DNA of 53,805 nt from Gammaproteobacteria bacterium (GTDB lineage Bacteria > Pseudomonadota > Gammaproteobacteria > Pseudomonadales > Pseudohongiellaceae). The stretch covers positions 1 to 53,805 of the forward strand of contig PCCP01000118.1 in assembly GCA_002731775.1 (NCBI GenBank). The letters run 5' to 3'. Made by a program: the position numbers and the translations under genes. Positions 45,593 to 53,768 of this stretch are shown here, piece after piece (position 1 is the stretch's first letter; each line of letters begins with the position of its first letter). The notes beneath the pieces are model-generated. The model was not told the DNA's origin. It was given only the letters and a program-made list of their open reading frames with translations, and did no database searches.

Positions 45593-45611
45593 GCAAATCA
45601 TTATCATTTAG
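45593..45611 (-). promoter_or_regulatory. putative Fur box upstream of the porin-FMN-PepSY operon
   Basis: On the minus strand CTAAATGATAATGATTTGC matches the 19-bp Fur consensus (GATAATGATAATCATTATC) at 13 of 19 positions. It lies about 83 bp before the porin ATG and overlaps a possible -10 box (GATAAT, with TTAATT 16 bp upstream). It suggests repression of the operon in iron-replete cells. Confidence 0.6.
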
Positions 45612-45850
45612 ATTAACAATTAATTAACACAGCGCACGGTAAAGGAGCAGACAACGGGGCAGTGCTTAGACGCTAACTGGAAGAAAAGGGCACCGAGGGG
45701 AAATAAGAGCAGGCAGCTTGCTGGACCCGATCAGCCCAACCGAATTGGAAGCCGCCTTGTGGGCAACTATTCTGAATCGAGCCAGCTCGCTGCGTGATCT
45801 GCTTTCCGTACTTGTTCTTTACCGCGGCCGACAGCCTTGCTATTACTGTT
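45612..45850. other. remainder of the leuA-porin intergenic region
   Basis: About 240 bp between the leuA stop (45851) and the Fur-box promoter of the porin operon (340 bp in all between the genes). An AT-rich stretch (TTAACAATTAATTAACAC) next to the Fur box belongs to the promoter. I see no terminator with a T-run after leuA and no gene. Confidence 0.35.
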
Positions 45851-47515
45851 TCAGGCAGCGGCGCGCTGTTCACTGAGCAGCTGGCTGGCTGCGCCCATGA
45901 AGGCATTGAGCGAAGATGCGATGATGTCTTTGCTGATGGCAACGCCGCTGTAACGTCGGCCATTACATTTAAGCTGGATATAGGTAACCGCTTCCGCATC
46001 GGCGCCCTGGCCCAGTGCGTGCTCACCATATTCCATAATTTCAAAATCGATGTTAATAGCCTGCTTGATACCTTCTACGAACGCATCCAGCACTCCATCG
46101 CCTTCACCGTTGATGAGCAATTCGGTGCCATAGTAATCGAGCTTGGCTCTGAAGGTCTCACGCTCATCACTTTTTTCAATGGTAAAATTTTCCAGACTCA
46201 GCAGTTTTTCATTATTCAGGTAGTGCTGATCGAACAGGCTCCAGATCTCATCGGAATGGATTTCCTGACCGCTGTCTTCGGTGACTCGCTGCACCACCCT
46301 ACTGAATTCTATCTGTAGCCAGCGCGGCAATTCGAAGCCGAACCTGTTCGCCAGCACATAGGCAACGCCCCCTTTGCCGGACTGGCTATTAACCCGAATG
46401 ACATCCTGGTAAGTTCTGCCTATGTCGCGAGGATCGATGGGCAAATAAGCAATCTCCCAGGGCGCTCCATCCTCATAGATATCCAGGCACTTCTTGATCG
46501 CGTCCTGGTGGGACCCGGAGAAGGCCGTGAAGACGAGACCCCCGGCATAGGCCTGCCGGGGGTGGACGTCAATCTGGGTACATTCACGCACCACGGAAAC
46601 GATCTTGTCCATGTCATGCAGATCCAACTCCGGATCGATACCCTGGCTATACAGATTCATGGCCATCACCACGATATCCATGTTGCCGGTACGTTCGCCA
46701 TTGCCGAGCAGGGTGCCTTCGACTCGCTGGGCTCCAGCCATTACCGCCAGTTCGGCAGCGCCGATGGCGCAGCTGCGATCGTTGTGGGTGTGCAGACTGA
46801 CGATCACTGCGTCCCGGTGCTTGACGTGTCGGCAGAACCACTCGATCTGGTCGGCATAAATATTCGGGGTCGCCATCTCGACCGTGGATGGCAAATTGAT
46901 AATGACGGGATTGTCAGCTGTAGGCTTCCAAACGGCGGTCACCGCATCGCAGACTTCCACCGCGAAATCCAGCTCGGTACCGGTAAAACTCTCTGGCGAA
47001 TATTGGAATACCCACTCCGTTTCCGGCGCCAATTCGGCACAGCGCTTCACTTCCCGTGCGCCGGCGACAGCGATATCGATGATGCCGGCTCTGTCAGTCT
47101 TGAAAACCTTTTCTCGTTGTACCACAGAGGTGGAATTGTACACGTGCATGATCGCTCTTCTGGCGCCCTTGAGAGATTCGAAGCTACGCTGGATGAGTTC
47201 CGGGCGCGCCTGGGTGAGTACCTGAATAGTCACATCATCGGGTACCTTGTCTTCTTTAATCAGACCACGAACGAAATCGAAATCTGGCTGCGAAGCGGCA
47301 GGGAAACCCACTTCAATCTCCTTAAATCCCACTTCCAGCAACAGGCCGAACATTTTCTTCTTCTGGGCCACGGACATGGGTTCGATCAAGGCTTGATTGC
47401 CATCGCGTAAATCCACGCTGCACCAGGTGGGCGCAGCGGTAATGACTTGGTCCGGCCAGGTTCGATCCTTAATATCGATAGCTTGGAATGGCTTATACTT
47501 GCGATGATCAAACAT
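45851..47515 (-). CDS. leuA: 2-isopropylmalate synthase
   Basis: About 554 aa from the ATG at 47515, where the family start FDHRKYKPFQAIDIKDRTWP begins; an ATG at 47584 would add 23 unrelated residues. TIM barrel with VDLRDGNQALIEPM, VSLHTHNDRSCAIGAAELA and GNGERTGNMDIV, and a C-terminal LeuA allosteric domain (about 430-554) for leucine feedback. It is the long alpha-isopropylmalate synthase type 2. It condenses acetyl-CoA and 2-ketoisovalerate in leucine synthesis. It is transcribed divergently from an Lrp-family gene. Confidence 0.97.
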   Translation of the reverse strand: MFDHRKYKPFQAIDIKDRTWPDQVITAAPTWCSVDLRDGNQALIEPMSVAQKKKMFGLLLEVGFKEIEVGFPAASQPDFDFVRGLIKEDKVPDDVTIQVLTQARPELIQRSFESLKGARRAIMHVYNSTSVVQREKVFKTDRAGIIDIAVAGAREVKRCAELAPETEWVFQYSPESFTGTELDFAVEVCDAVTAVWKPTADNPVIINLPSTVEMATPNIYADQIEWFCRHVKHRDAVIVSLHTHNDRSCAIGAAELAVMAGAQRVEGTLLGNGERTGNMDIVVMAMNLYSQGIDPELDLHDMDKIVSVVRECTQIDVHPRQAYAGGLVFTAFSGSHQDAIKKCLDIYEDGAPWEIAYLPIDPRDIGRTYQDVIRVNSQSGKGGVAYVLANRFGFELPRWLQIEFSRVVQRVTEDSGQEIHSDEIWSLFDQHYLNNEKLLSLENFTIEKSDERETFRAKLDYYGTELLINGEGDGVLDAFVEGIKQAINIDFEIMEYGEHALGQGADAEAVTYIQLKCNGRRYSGVAISKDIIASSLNAFMGAASQLLSEQRAAA

Positions 47516-47612
47516 GACTCGTTCGCGCCTCTTGCTGGTGCCTGTTGTTAAAATCTGAAATTGAAAGCTGGAGTTGAGATTCATAGCCAGAATCGAGTGC
47601 CCTGGTTTATTT

Positions 47613-47700
47613 TCTCCGGCCTTCCTGACCTGCTCTAGCTTTCTTCATCTGCAAACCCTTGTGAGGTTTCTGCTCGAGTCTCCAAGCTTGTGGCCGGAGA
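47613..47700 (-). promoter_or_regulatory. leuA 5' leader with long-range inverted repeat and short upstream frame
   Basis: On the minus strand TCTCCGGCC (47692-47700) pairs perfectly with GGCCGGAGA (47613-47621), closing an 88-nt domain. A 13-codon frame from ATG 47648 to TAA 47607 (preceded by AAGGG) reads into the 3' arm. It encodes Lys/Arg-rich residues and no leucine run, so it is not a classical leu attenuator. The structure could still modulate leuA translation or transcription. Confidence 0.35.
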
Positions 47701-47759
47701 CCCTGTTCTAGAGTGGCTAGAATAGGCGAATTTCAAGAGTGTTTCTATACATATATTCC

Positions 47760-47778
47760 ACTAATATGCGGTATTAGT
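47760..47778. promoter_or_regulatory. perfect palindrome, candidate Lrp-family operator
   Basis: ACTAATA-TGCGG-TATTAGT is a 7-bp perfect inverted repeat with a 5-bp centre, in the AT-rich part of the leuA/lrp divergent promoter region. Its size and symmetry suit an Lrp/AsnC dimer site. On the leuA side TTAAAA and TATTAG, 17 bp apart, form a possible promoter whose -10 lies inside the palindrome. Confidence 0.55.
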
Positions 47779-47870
47779 AGTCATTTTAACTAGATTTTTA
47801 CATATTATTGTTTATTTACGCCCTAATTTTGAATATGATGCGTTATCTTCACTTTAGATGAACTGGCGAG

Positions 47871-48347
47871 ATGAGCCTGGACAAGCTGGATAAACGCATC
47901 CTGCAGGCGCTGCAGCGAGATGGCAGCATTACCAACCTGGAACTGGCTGAGCAGATAGGGCTCTCCCCCTCCCCCTGCGCAAGACGCGTGAAACAGCTCG
48001 AAGAAGTGGGGATTATCAACAAGCAGGTAACACTGCTAAATGCCTCCCAACTCGATCTCAAATTGACAGCCCTGATCCAGATCAGCATGGACCGGCACAC
48101 CCCCGATCGCTTCGAGGTTTTCGAGGCCCAGGTGCGGAGCTATCCCGAGGTGATCGAATGTCTCCTGATTACCGGTCAGTCCGCAGACTACCAATTAAAA
48201 GTCGTGGTGCCGGACATGGAGTGCTACCAGGAATTTCTCCTCAACAAGATTACCCGAATCGAAGGCGTTACCGACGTGCATTCCAGTTTCATGTTGCGGG
48301 AAGTAATCAACACCACAGAATTACCCCTGAATCACATCAGCAATTAG
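47871..48347 (+). CDS. Lrp/AsnC family transcriptional regulator
   Basis: 158 aa. N-terminal winged helix (LDKLDKRILQALQRDGSITN, LAEQIGLSPSPCARRVKQLE) and C-terminal RAM domain for amino-acid binding (LTALIQISMDRHTPDRFEVF, ECLLITGQSADYQLKVVVPD). Close to Lrp in layout (LSPSPCxRRVKxLExxGII). Divergent from leuA, so it probably senses leucine or another amino acid and controls leuA and itself; the effector is inferred. The next gene follows after 28 bp. Confidence 0.93.
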   Translation: MSLDKLDKRILQALQRDGSITNLELAEQIGLSPSPCARRVKQLEEVGIINKQVTLLNASQLDLKLTALIQISMDRHTPDRFEVFEAQVRSYPEVIECLLITGQSADYQLKVVVPDMECYQEFLLNKITRIEGVTDVHSSFMLREVINTTELPLNHISN

Positions 48348-48375
48348 ACCCTCCATCAACTCACTGGATACGACC

Positions 48376-48966
48376 TTGAACAAGACAATCGACTATTACC
48401 TCTCACTCATTTCTCCATGGTCTTATCTGGGGCACCAGCGCCTGCAAGACATCGCGACTCGACACCAGGCTACGATTAAGCTCTGGCCAGTGGATTTTGC
48501 GCTAATCTTTCCCAGCACCGGTGGAGTGCCGCTGGCGCGCCGCTCGCCTCAACGCCAGGCCTATCGCATGCAGGAATTGCAGCGCTGGCGTGACTATCTG
48601 GACCTGCCCCTGACCCTGAAGCCAAAATATTTTCCGGTCAGTGACAAACTGGCGGCAGCGATGGTAATCAAGCTCCGTGAACAACAGGCAGTATCCGCAC
48701 TGAGACTGGCGGGTGCCTGCCTGCGAGCATGCTGGGTGGAGGAGAAAGATATCAGCGACCGCAATATCTTGCTCGCCATCGCCAGCGAAAACCAGTTAGA
48801 CGGAGAAGAACTGTTATCTGCTGCCGGGCAGGCCCCGCAGATCATTGCTGCCGATAGCGAAGCGGCGGTTAAACGCGGTGTATTCGGGGCCCCGAGTTAT
48901 CTCTATAACAAGCAGATTTTCTGGGGGCAGGACCGGCTCGATTTTCTGGATCGGGCGCTGAAGTAG
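48376..48966 (+). CDS. DsbA-fold isomerase, 2-hydroxychromene-2-carboxylate isomerase-like
   Basis: 196 aa, TTG start at 48376. The kappa-class GST/HCCA isomerase pattern is present: DYYLSLISPWSYLGHQRLQD with the catalytic Ser in SPWSYLG instead of CxxC, the helical insert (RQAYRMQELQRWRDYLDLPL) and the cis-Pro loop VFGAPSYLYNKQIFWGQDRL. Family members isomerise hydroxychromene carboxylates using glutathione, but many are of unknown role, and no naphthalene-type genes are nearby. It is co-directional with the Lrp-family gene. Confidence 0.85.
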   Translation: MNKTIDYYLSLISPWSYLGHQRLQDIATRHQATIKLWPVDFALIFPSTGGVPLARRSPQRQAYRMQELQRWRDYLDLPLTLKPKYFPVSDKLAAAMVIKLREQQAVSALRLAGACLRACWVEEKDISDRNILLAIASENQLDGEELLSAAGQAPQIIAADSEAAVKRGVFGAPSYLYNKQIFWGQDRLDFLDRALK

Positions 48967-49105
48967 GCGCAATATTGGCTGAAAATATCAGGCCACCTCT
49001 GAATAATGGCATACGCTCTCTGTGTGATCTGAAGCGTACAGGTGGAAGACACACTTCGCCGCTAAAACTTCCGCTCCCAGCTCATGCCCCCGGCTGCAGG
49101 GGCGC

Positions 49106-49924
49106 CTAAAAGAAATGCTTCACTTTCTCTTTGTAGGAGCGACTCATCTTCAGAGAGGCGCCACAACTCAGACTAAGGTGAAATTCGCCATTGATATGGG
49201 AAGACACTTTCTCTACCTGACGTAAATTGACAATCGTCGAGCGATGTACGCGCTGGAAGATCGACGGATCGAGTTTCGACTCCAGATCTTTCATCGTCGT
49301 ACGCATGATATGGGTTACCCCCGCAACATGAACACACATGTAGTCCCCGGCCGCATCGACCCAGTCTATGTCCTTGATGGGTACGAACGTAATCGATGAG
49401 CCATCCTTGATAGCCAGTCGATCGGCGTGTTCAACCGCCTGCTCATCAGCATCGAGCATCTCATCTATAGCTGCAGAGGATTTACCTGTGAGCTTTACCA
49501 CCAAGCCCATCAGGCGCTGCTTCTCGTTCTCCACAGATTGCTGGGTTTTCCTCTGTGCAGCTTTGCTTAGCGCTTCCTGCAAACGTTCTTTCTCGACTGG
49601 TTTCAGCAAATAGTCTACAGCATGGGCCTCGAAGGCATCGACTGCGAAGGCGTCATACGCCGTCACAAATATGATCATCGGCATAATATCTGCCTGTATC
49701 TCGCGAATCATCTTGAACCCGGACATGCCAGGCATCTGCACATCGAGAAACACGACATCTGGCTCGTGTTTGATGATGGCGGCAATTGCCTCACGGCCGT
49801 TCTTGCAGATTTGCACGATGGATACCTGGGGAAACTCTTGCAGGCGCATGGCCAGCCCCTGCCGGGCCAAGCCTTCATCATCGACAATGATCGCGGTTAA
49901 ATTGGGCGGCTTAATTTGTGTCAT
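49106..49924 (-). CDS. LytTR-type response regulator
   Basis: 272 aa. Receiver domain (residues about 8-125): TAIIVDDEGLARQGLAMRLQ, phospho-Asp in VVFLDVQMPGMSG, Lys in YLLKPVEKERL. A linker and a C-terminal LytTR DNA-binding domain follow (FVPIKDIDWVDAAGDYMCVH, FQRVHRSTIVNLRQVEKV). It resembles AlgR/LytR. It overlaps the kinase gene upstream by 14 bp, so the two are a cognate pair. Confidence 0.93.
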   Translation of the reverse strand: MTQIKPPNLTAIIVDDEGLARQGLAMRLQEFPQVSIVQICKNGREAIAAIIKHEPDVVFLDVQMPGMSGFKMIREIQADIMPMIIFVTAYDAFAVDAFEAHAVDYLLKPVEKERLQEALSKAAQRKTQQSVENEKQRLMGLVVKLTGKSSAAIDEMLDADEQAVEHADRLAIKDGSSITFVPIKDIDWVDAAGDYMCVHVAGVTHIMRTTMKDLESKLDPSIFQRVHRSTIVNLRQVEKVSSHINGEFHLSLSCGASLKMSRSYKEKVKHFF

Positions 49925-51002
49925 AGGGAATTACTACTCTCACGATTAGTCCACTGGGTTGGGCATTGGAAAATGCCAGGCTGTGTTCCTCGGCATAAAT
50001 GCCTTGCAGGCGATTTCTAATATTACTGATTCCCACCCCCTTGGACAAATCGAAGGCGGCGTCGACTTTTTGTATATCGACAACACCGGGTCCATCATCT
50101 TTCACCTCCAAAACCAGCTTATCGCCATCTCTGTACGCCGAGATCGTGATGGTTCCCCCGCTTTCAGACTTGGAGATTCCGTGCTTGATGGAGTTCTCGA
50201 TAATGGGCTGTAGCAACATGGTTGGCACCATGGCCTGCTCGACATCCTTTTCGATCTTGAAAACCAGGATTAGGCGCTCGGCGAAACGGACCTTCTCTAT
50301 ATCCAGATAAAGCCGTGACGTCTCCAACTCCTGTGCCAGACTGACTTTATCCAATGGCGAATGATCCAAAGAGTAGCGCAGAAACTTGCTTAACTTGATG
50401 ATCATTGCATTGGCCTGATCGGTGGCCTTCGACAACACCAGTGTGGAAATAGCGTTGAGAGTGTTGAAGAGAAAATGCGGGTTAAGCTGGTATCGCAACA
50501 TCAACAACTGCGCTTCGTGAGCGAGGGCTTCCGAACGCAGGCTCTTCTCTTTTTCTTCCTGCAACAGTTGATAGTACTTGATGAGAAAATACAGGCCGCT
50601 CCAGAGCAACATCAAGGGAAAGGCTCGACTGAACAAGCCGTCCAGCAGATCCCGGGCACTGGTATTGCGCAGATCGAGTATTTCGCCATAGGGTAACAAG
50701 GCAATGAAGTTTTGCACAGGTTGCCACAGCAGTGCCGCGCCGAGTGATCCAAACCATACCACCAGGAAACGGAGCACGAAGCCTCGCTCCCACACCAACC
50801 GGTACAGGGTTCGCAGACCGGTCGTTACCGCGATGGCAGTGATTGCACTGAAACTGAACACCAGGGCGCGAGGAAAGATGTATTCCGGTGGTACGATGAT
50901 GAGATCGCGCAGGATCAGCATCAATACCCACACCGACCAGCCAACGAACTGGAAAATCCAGTATTGACGGCTGCTTGCGAGCATGAGTGATTTTCCGTTC
51001 AT
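49911..51002 (-). CDS. LytS/AlgZ-type sensor histidine kinase
   Basis: 363 aa. Four membrane segments in the first 165 residues (IFQFVGWSVWVLMLILRDLI; ALVFSFSAITAIAVTTGLRT; LRFLVVWFGSLGAALLW; FPLMLLWSGLYFLIKYY) with no large periplasmic domain. The kinase has the H box RYQLNPHFLFNTLNAIS, N box PIIENSIKHGI, and DDGPG plus GVGISNIRNRL in the ATP site, the His_kinase (PF06580) family. The signal, probably sensed in the membrane, is unknown. 42 bp after mdh. Confidence 0.92.
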   Translation of the reverse strand: MNGKSLMLASSRQYWIFQFVGWSVWVLMLILRDLIIVPPEYIFPRALVFSFSAITAIAVTTGLRTLYRLVWERGFVLRFLVVWFGSLGAALLWQPVQNFIALLPYGEILDLRNTSARDLLDGLFSRAFPLMLLWSGLYFLIKYYQLLQEEKEKSLRSEALAHEAQLLMLRYQLNPHFLFNTLNAISTLVLSKATDQANAMIIKLSKFLRYSLDHSPLDKVSLAQELETSRLYLDIEKVRFAERLILVFKIEKDVEQAMVPTMLLQPIIENSIKHGISKSESGGTITISAYRDGDKLVLEVKDDGPGVVDIQKVDAAFDLSKGVGISNIRNRLQGIYAEEHSLAFSNAQPSGLIVRVVIPYDTN

Positions 51003-51044
51003 TCAGTGCTGATCCATCCAGGCATGGATCGATCCACGCCGGGA

Positions 51045-52022
51045 TCAGGGAAGCAAGTCCGCTACCGCGTCCCGCTCCTGTTTCAATTCGTTCTCGGTAT
51101 TATCGATCAAGCCCTGGCTAAACTCGTTAATGTCCAGCTCCTGAACGATGCTGTAAGCGCCGTCTGCACAGACCACAGGATATGAGAATATCAGGCCCGG
51201 GGCGATGCCGTAACTACCATCGCTGTGTATACCCATGCTGACGCCCCTGCCGTCAGTACCCAGCACCCAATCGCGCATGTGCTCGATGCAGGCGTTGGCG
51301 GCCGATGCCGCACTGGATAGTCCCCGCGCCTTGATGATGGCGGCTCCCCGTTGCTGTACGGTGGGAATGAACTCCTCGGCGATCCAGGCCTGGTCAACCA
51401 GTTCCGCTGCATTTTCTCCCGCTACCGTGCAATGGTGGAGATCCGGGTACTGGGTCGCAGAGTGATTGCCCCAGATAATTATGCCTTCGACTTCGGTGCT
51501 GTGCTTACCGGTCTTCTGCGCCAACTGGGCGATAGCCCGGTTGTGATCCAGACGAGTCATGGCGGTGAACTGACCAGGATCCAGATCGCTTGCATTGCGG
51601 TAGGCGATGAGCGCATTGGTATTGGCAGGATTCCCGACTACCAGTACCTTGACGTCGGCACTGGCATTGTCGTTGATAGCCTTGCCCTGGACGGAGAAGA
51701 TCTGCGCATTCGCCTGCAGTAAATCCTTGCGCTCCATGCCTGGCCCTCTGGGTCGCGCACCCACTAAAAGGCAATAATCTGCATCTTTGAAGGCCACATT
51801 CGGGTCATCGGTCTGAACGATTCCTGCCACCAGTGGAAACGCGCAGTCTTCAATTTCCATGACGGCGCCACTCAGTGCATCCAGTGCCGGTGTAATTTCA
51901 AGCAGTTGCAGGATGATGGGCTGATCGCTGCCGAGCATCTCGCCAGCCGCAATCCTAAATAATAATGAATAGGCAATTTGTCCCGCCGCTCCGGTGACAA
52001 CGACACGTACAGGTGCTTTCAT
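51045..52022 (-). CDS. mdh: malate dehydrogenase (type 2, NAD)
   Basis: 325 aa. The nucleotide-binding start [20 protein letters not shown], active-site loop [44 protein letters not shown] and catalytic His in [14 protein letters not shown] are complete. It is the type-2 enzyme common in beta- and some gammaproteobacteria rather than the E. coli type. It catalyses malate to oxaloacetate in the TCA cycle. Followed by the two-component genes after 42 bp, possibly read through into them. Confidence 0.97.
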   Translation of the reverse strand: MKAPVRVVVTGAAGQIAYSLLFRIAAGEMLGSDQPIILQLLEITPALDALSGAVMEIEDCAFPLVAGIVQTDDPNVAFKDADYCLLVGARPRGPGMERKDLLQANAQIFSVQGKAINDNASADVKVLVVGNPANTNALIAYRNASDLDPGQFTAMTRLDHNRAIAQLAQKTGKHSTEVEGIIIWGNHSATQYPDLHHCTVAGENAAELVDQAWIAEEFIPTVQQRGAAIIKARGLSSAASAANACIEHMRDWVLGTDGRGVSMGIHSDGSYGIAPGLIFSYPVVCADGAYSIVQELDINEFSQGLIDNTENELKQERDAVADLLP

Positions 52023-52203
52023 GGCTTCGTCTAATCCTTTTATTTCTTGGGTTAATATCTGAACTCAACGAACTTTGGATCAGGCTGTGGCTGATAGCTG
52101 GCTCTTGAGTTTCCGGGCCGCGCAGTATAACAGAGTTTAGGCCCGGGTGAGAGTTGCCTGGAGACGTGTCAAGCCACCCGGAACAACACCGGGAGGGTCT
52201 CCA

Positions 52204-53298
52204 CTAGCGGACAGGAGTCACTAAATTGGAAGCATCGGGGTCTGAATTCCGATACAGAAACATCGCATCGCCGTAACTATAGAATCGATATTTTTTTTCG
52301 ATGGCAATATGATAGGCGTCAAGTAGCATTTTTTGATTAGAGAACGCACTGACCAACATTAATAAGGTGGATTCCGGTAGATGAAAATTCGTTATCATTG
52401 CATCGACGATCTGAAATTCGTGGCCGGGATAGATAAAAATGTCGGTCTCACCTGCAAATGGATGTAGCACTCCATTGAGTGCCGCCGACTCCAGGCTGCG
52501 AACCGTGGTAGTGCCAACGGCGATAACGCGTCCGCCCCTGGCCTTGCATGCGCATACTTTCTCGCAGACCGACGCGCCGATGTCGATAACCTCCTTGTGC
52601 ATTCGATGTTCGGTCACATTGTCCACACGCACCGGCTGAAAGGTACCGGCGCCGACGTGCAGCGTGAGATAGGCGCTATCGATCCCACTCACCTCGATGG
52701 CGCTAAGTAATTCCTCATCGAAATGCAGCCCTGCGGTAGGCGCAGCCACCGCACCTTCGTTGCTGGCATAAACGGTTTGATAGCGCTCGGCGTCTGCGCT
52801 TCGATCTTCGCGTTTGATATAAGGCGGCAGCGGTATATGGCCGATGCGCCGCAAGGCGGCAGGCACATCCAGCCCCTGGGGAAACTGCAGAACAAAGAAA
52901 TCATCTGCCCGACCGATGACTTCGGCGCCTATCGCCGGGTTTTGATCTTCGCTGCCGGCCTCGATTGTATCGAAGATCAGTCGAGTGCCTGGCTGCGGCG
53001 ACTTGCTAGCTCGAATCTGCGCCAGCAGCCGATTGCCTTCCAGCAATCGTTCGATCAGTACTTCTATCCTGCCGCCAGACTGTTTATGGCCGTACAGGCG
53101 TGCCGGGATGACCCGGGTATCGTTGAATACCAACAGATCATCAGGCCGCAGCAAATCTATCAAGCCGTTGAAGACTTTATGCTCGATAGTACCCGATTGC
53201 GCATTCAGGCACAACAGTCGACTGTCACTGCGTTTTTCCACAGGATAGTGAGCGATCAACTCATCGGGTAGTCGATAGGAAAAATCACTGAGATGCAT
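52204..53298 (-). CDS. queA: S-adenosylmethionine:tRNA ribosyltransferase-isomerase
   Basis: 364 aa, usually about 350. It starts MHLSDFSYRLPDELIAHYPV and carries DLLVFNDTRVIPARL, LPPYIKREDRSADAERYQTV, AAPTAGLHFDEELL, LHVGAGTFQPVRV and TNFHLPESTLLMLVSAF. It adds the cyclopentene ring of queuosine to tRNA. Usually tgt-yajC-secDF follow; here mdh follows on the same strand after 181 bp, so tgt must lie elsewhere. Confidence 0.98.
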   Translation of the reverse strand: MHLSDFSYRLPDELIAHYPVEKRSDSRLLCLNAQSGTIEHKVFNGLIDLLRPDDLLVFNDTRVIPARLYGHKQSGGRIEVLIERLLEGNRLLAQIRASKSPQPGTRLIFDTIEAGSEDQNPAIGAEVIGRADDFFVLQFPQGLDVPAALRRIGHIPLPPYIKREDRSADAERYQTVYASNEGAVAAPTAGLHFDEELLSAIEVSGIDSAYLTLHVGAGTFQPVRVDNVTEHRMHKEVIDIGASVCEKVCACKARGGRVIAVGTTTVRSLESAALNGVLHPFAGETDIFIYPGHEFQIVDAMITNFHLPESTLLMLVSAFSNQKMLLDAYHIAIEKKYRFYSYGDAMFLYRNSDPDASNLVTPVR

Positions 53299-53415
53299 GG
53301 AATCGCTCTGCCTTATCTTGCCTGACGCAAGGGGACTGGAAGCCTAACCAAAAACAGCAACAGACGGAAGCAAGCGCAGCACTTATTCCAGGATGCCGGG
53401 AACATCTCGGTCACA

Positions 53416-53443
53416 TTGCACGATCGGGCCCAGTTGGTATAAT
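53416..53443 (+). promoter_or_regulatory. promoter of tRNA-Leu
   Basis: TTGCAC (53416-53421) and TATAAT (53438-53443) are 16 bp apart and followed by a GC-rich discriminator (GGCGACCCC), as in stable-RNA promoters under stringent control. It points to the tRNA about 100 bp downstream. Confidence 0.75.
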
Positions 53444-53489
53444 GGCGACCCCGTCTGCGGCCGGGCCCGGAATTCAACACTGACGCAGT

Positions 53490-53515
53490 GAGCTTTTCAG
53501 GGTAAAGAAAAGCTC
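53490..53515 (+). other. hairpin in the tRNA-Leu 5' leader
   Basis: GAGCTTTTC (53490-53498) and GAAAAGCTC (53507-53515) pair perfectly over 9 bp with an 8-nt loop, between the promoter and the mature tRNA. It has no T-run after the stem. It may guide 5' leader processing. Confidence 0.5.
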
Positions 53516-53544
53516 TTGGGAAGCAAAGGAAAGAGACCCTCGAT

Positions 53545-53631
53545 GCCAGTGTGGTGAAATTGGTAGACACGCCGGATTCAAAATCCGGTTCCTTCACGGG
53601 AGTGGCGGTTCAAGTCCGCCCACTGGTACCA
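53545..53631 (+). tRNA. tRNA-Leu (anticodon CAA)
   Basis: 87 nt including encoded CCA. The acceptor GCCAGTG pairs with CACTGGT (53621-53627), G1 facing U72 as a wobble pair. The anticodon arm CCGGA-TTCAAAA-TCCGG shows CAA; a long variable arm (class II) and the T arm GGCGG-TTCAAGT-CCGCC are intact. It reads UUG codons. Its 3' end probably forms the attachment site of the integrase that starts at 53769. Confidence 0.95.
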
Positions 53632-53648
53632 TTCGATAGTAACATCCC

Positions 53649-53665
53649 ATCACTTCGCAAGTGAT
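53649..53665 (+). repeat. 7-bp inverted repeat just after the tRNA
   Basis: ATCACTT (53649-53655) and AAGTGAT (53659-53665) are perfect arms around CGC, 17 nt past the tRNA 3' end. It could be a transcript-processing hairpin or an integrase-related site of the island; it has no T-run. Confidence 0.45.
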
Positions 53666-53747
53666 AATACTTGCTATAGCCCAGCAAATACAGGCATCTG
53701 TTGCTACTTGCCATTACCTAGCTTACTATTCCCATAACTATTCTTAT

Positions 53748-53768
53748 GGTGGGTATTTAGGTGGGTAT
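53748..53768 (+). repeat. direct repeat GGTGGGTAT before the integrase
   Basis: GGTGGGTAT occurs at 53748-53756 and again at 53760-53768, 12 bp apart, immediately before the ATG at 53769. Closely spaced direct repeats beside a tyrosine integrase often are arm-type or excisionase binding sites; this is inference. Confidence 0.45.

Noticed and set aside
46508..47410. 300-codon plus-strand open frame antisense to leuA
   Set aside because: It is fully opposite a canonical leuA; composition follows the reverse complement of leuA codons and no domain is seen.
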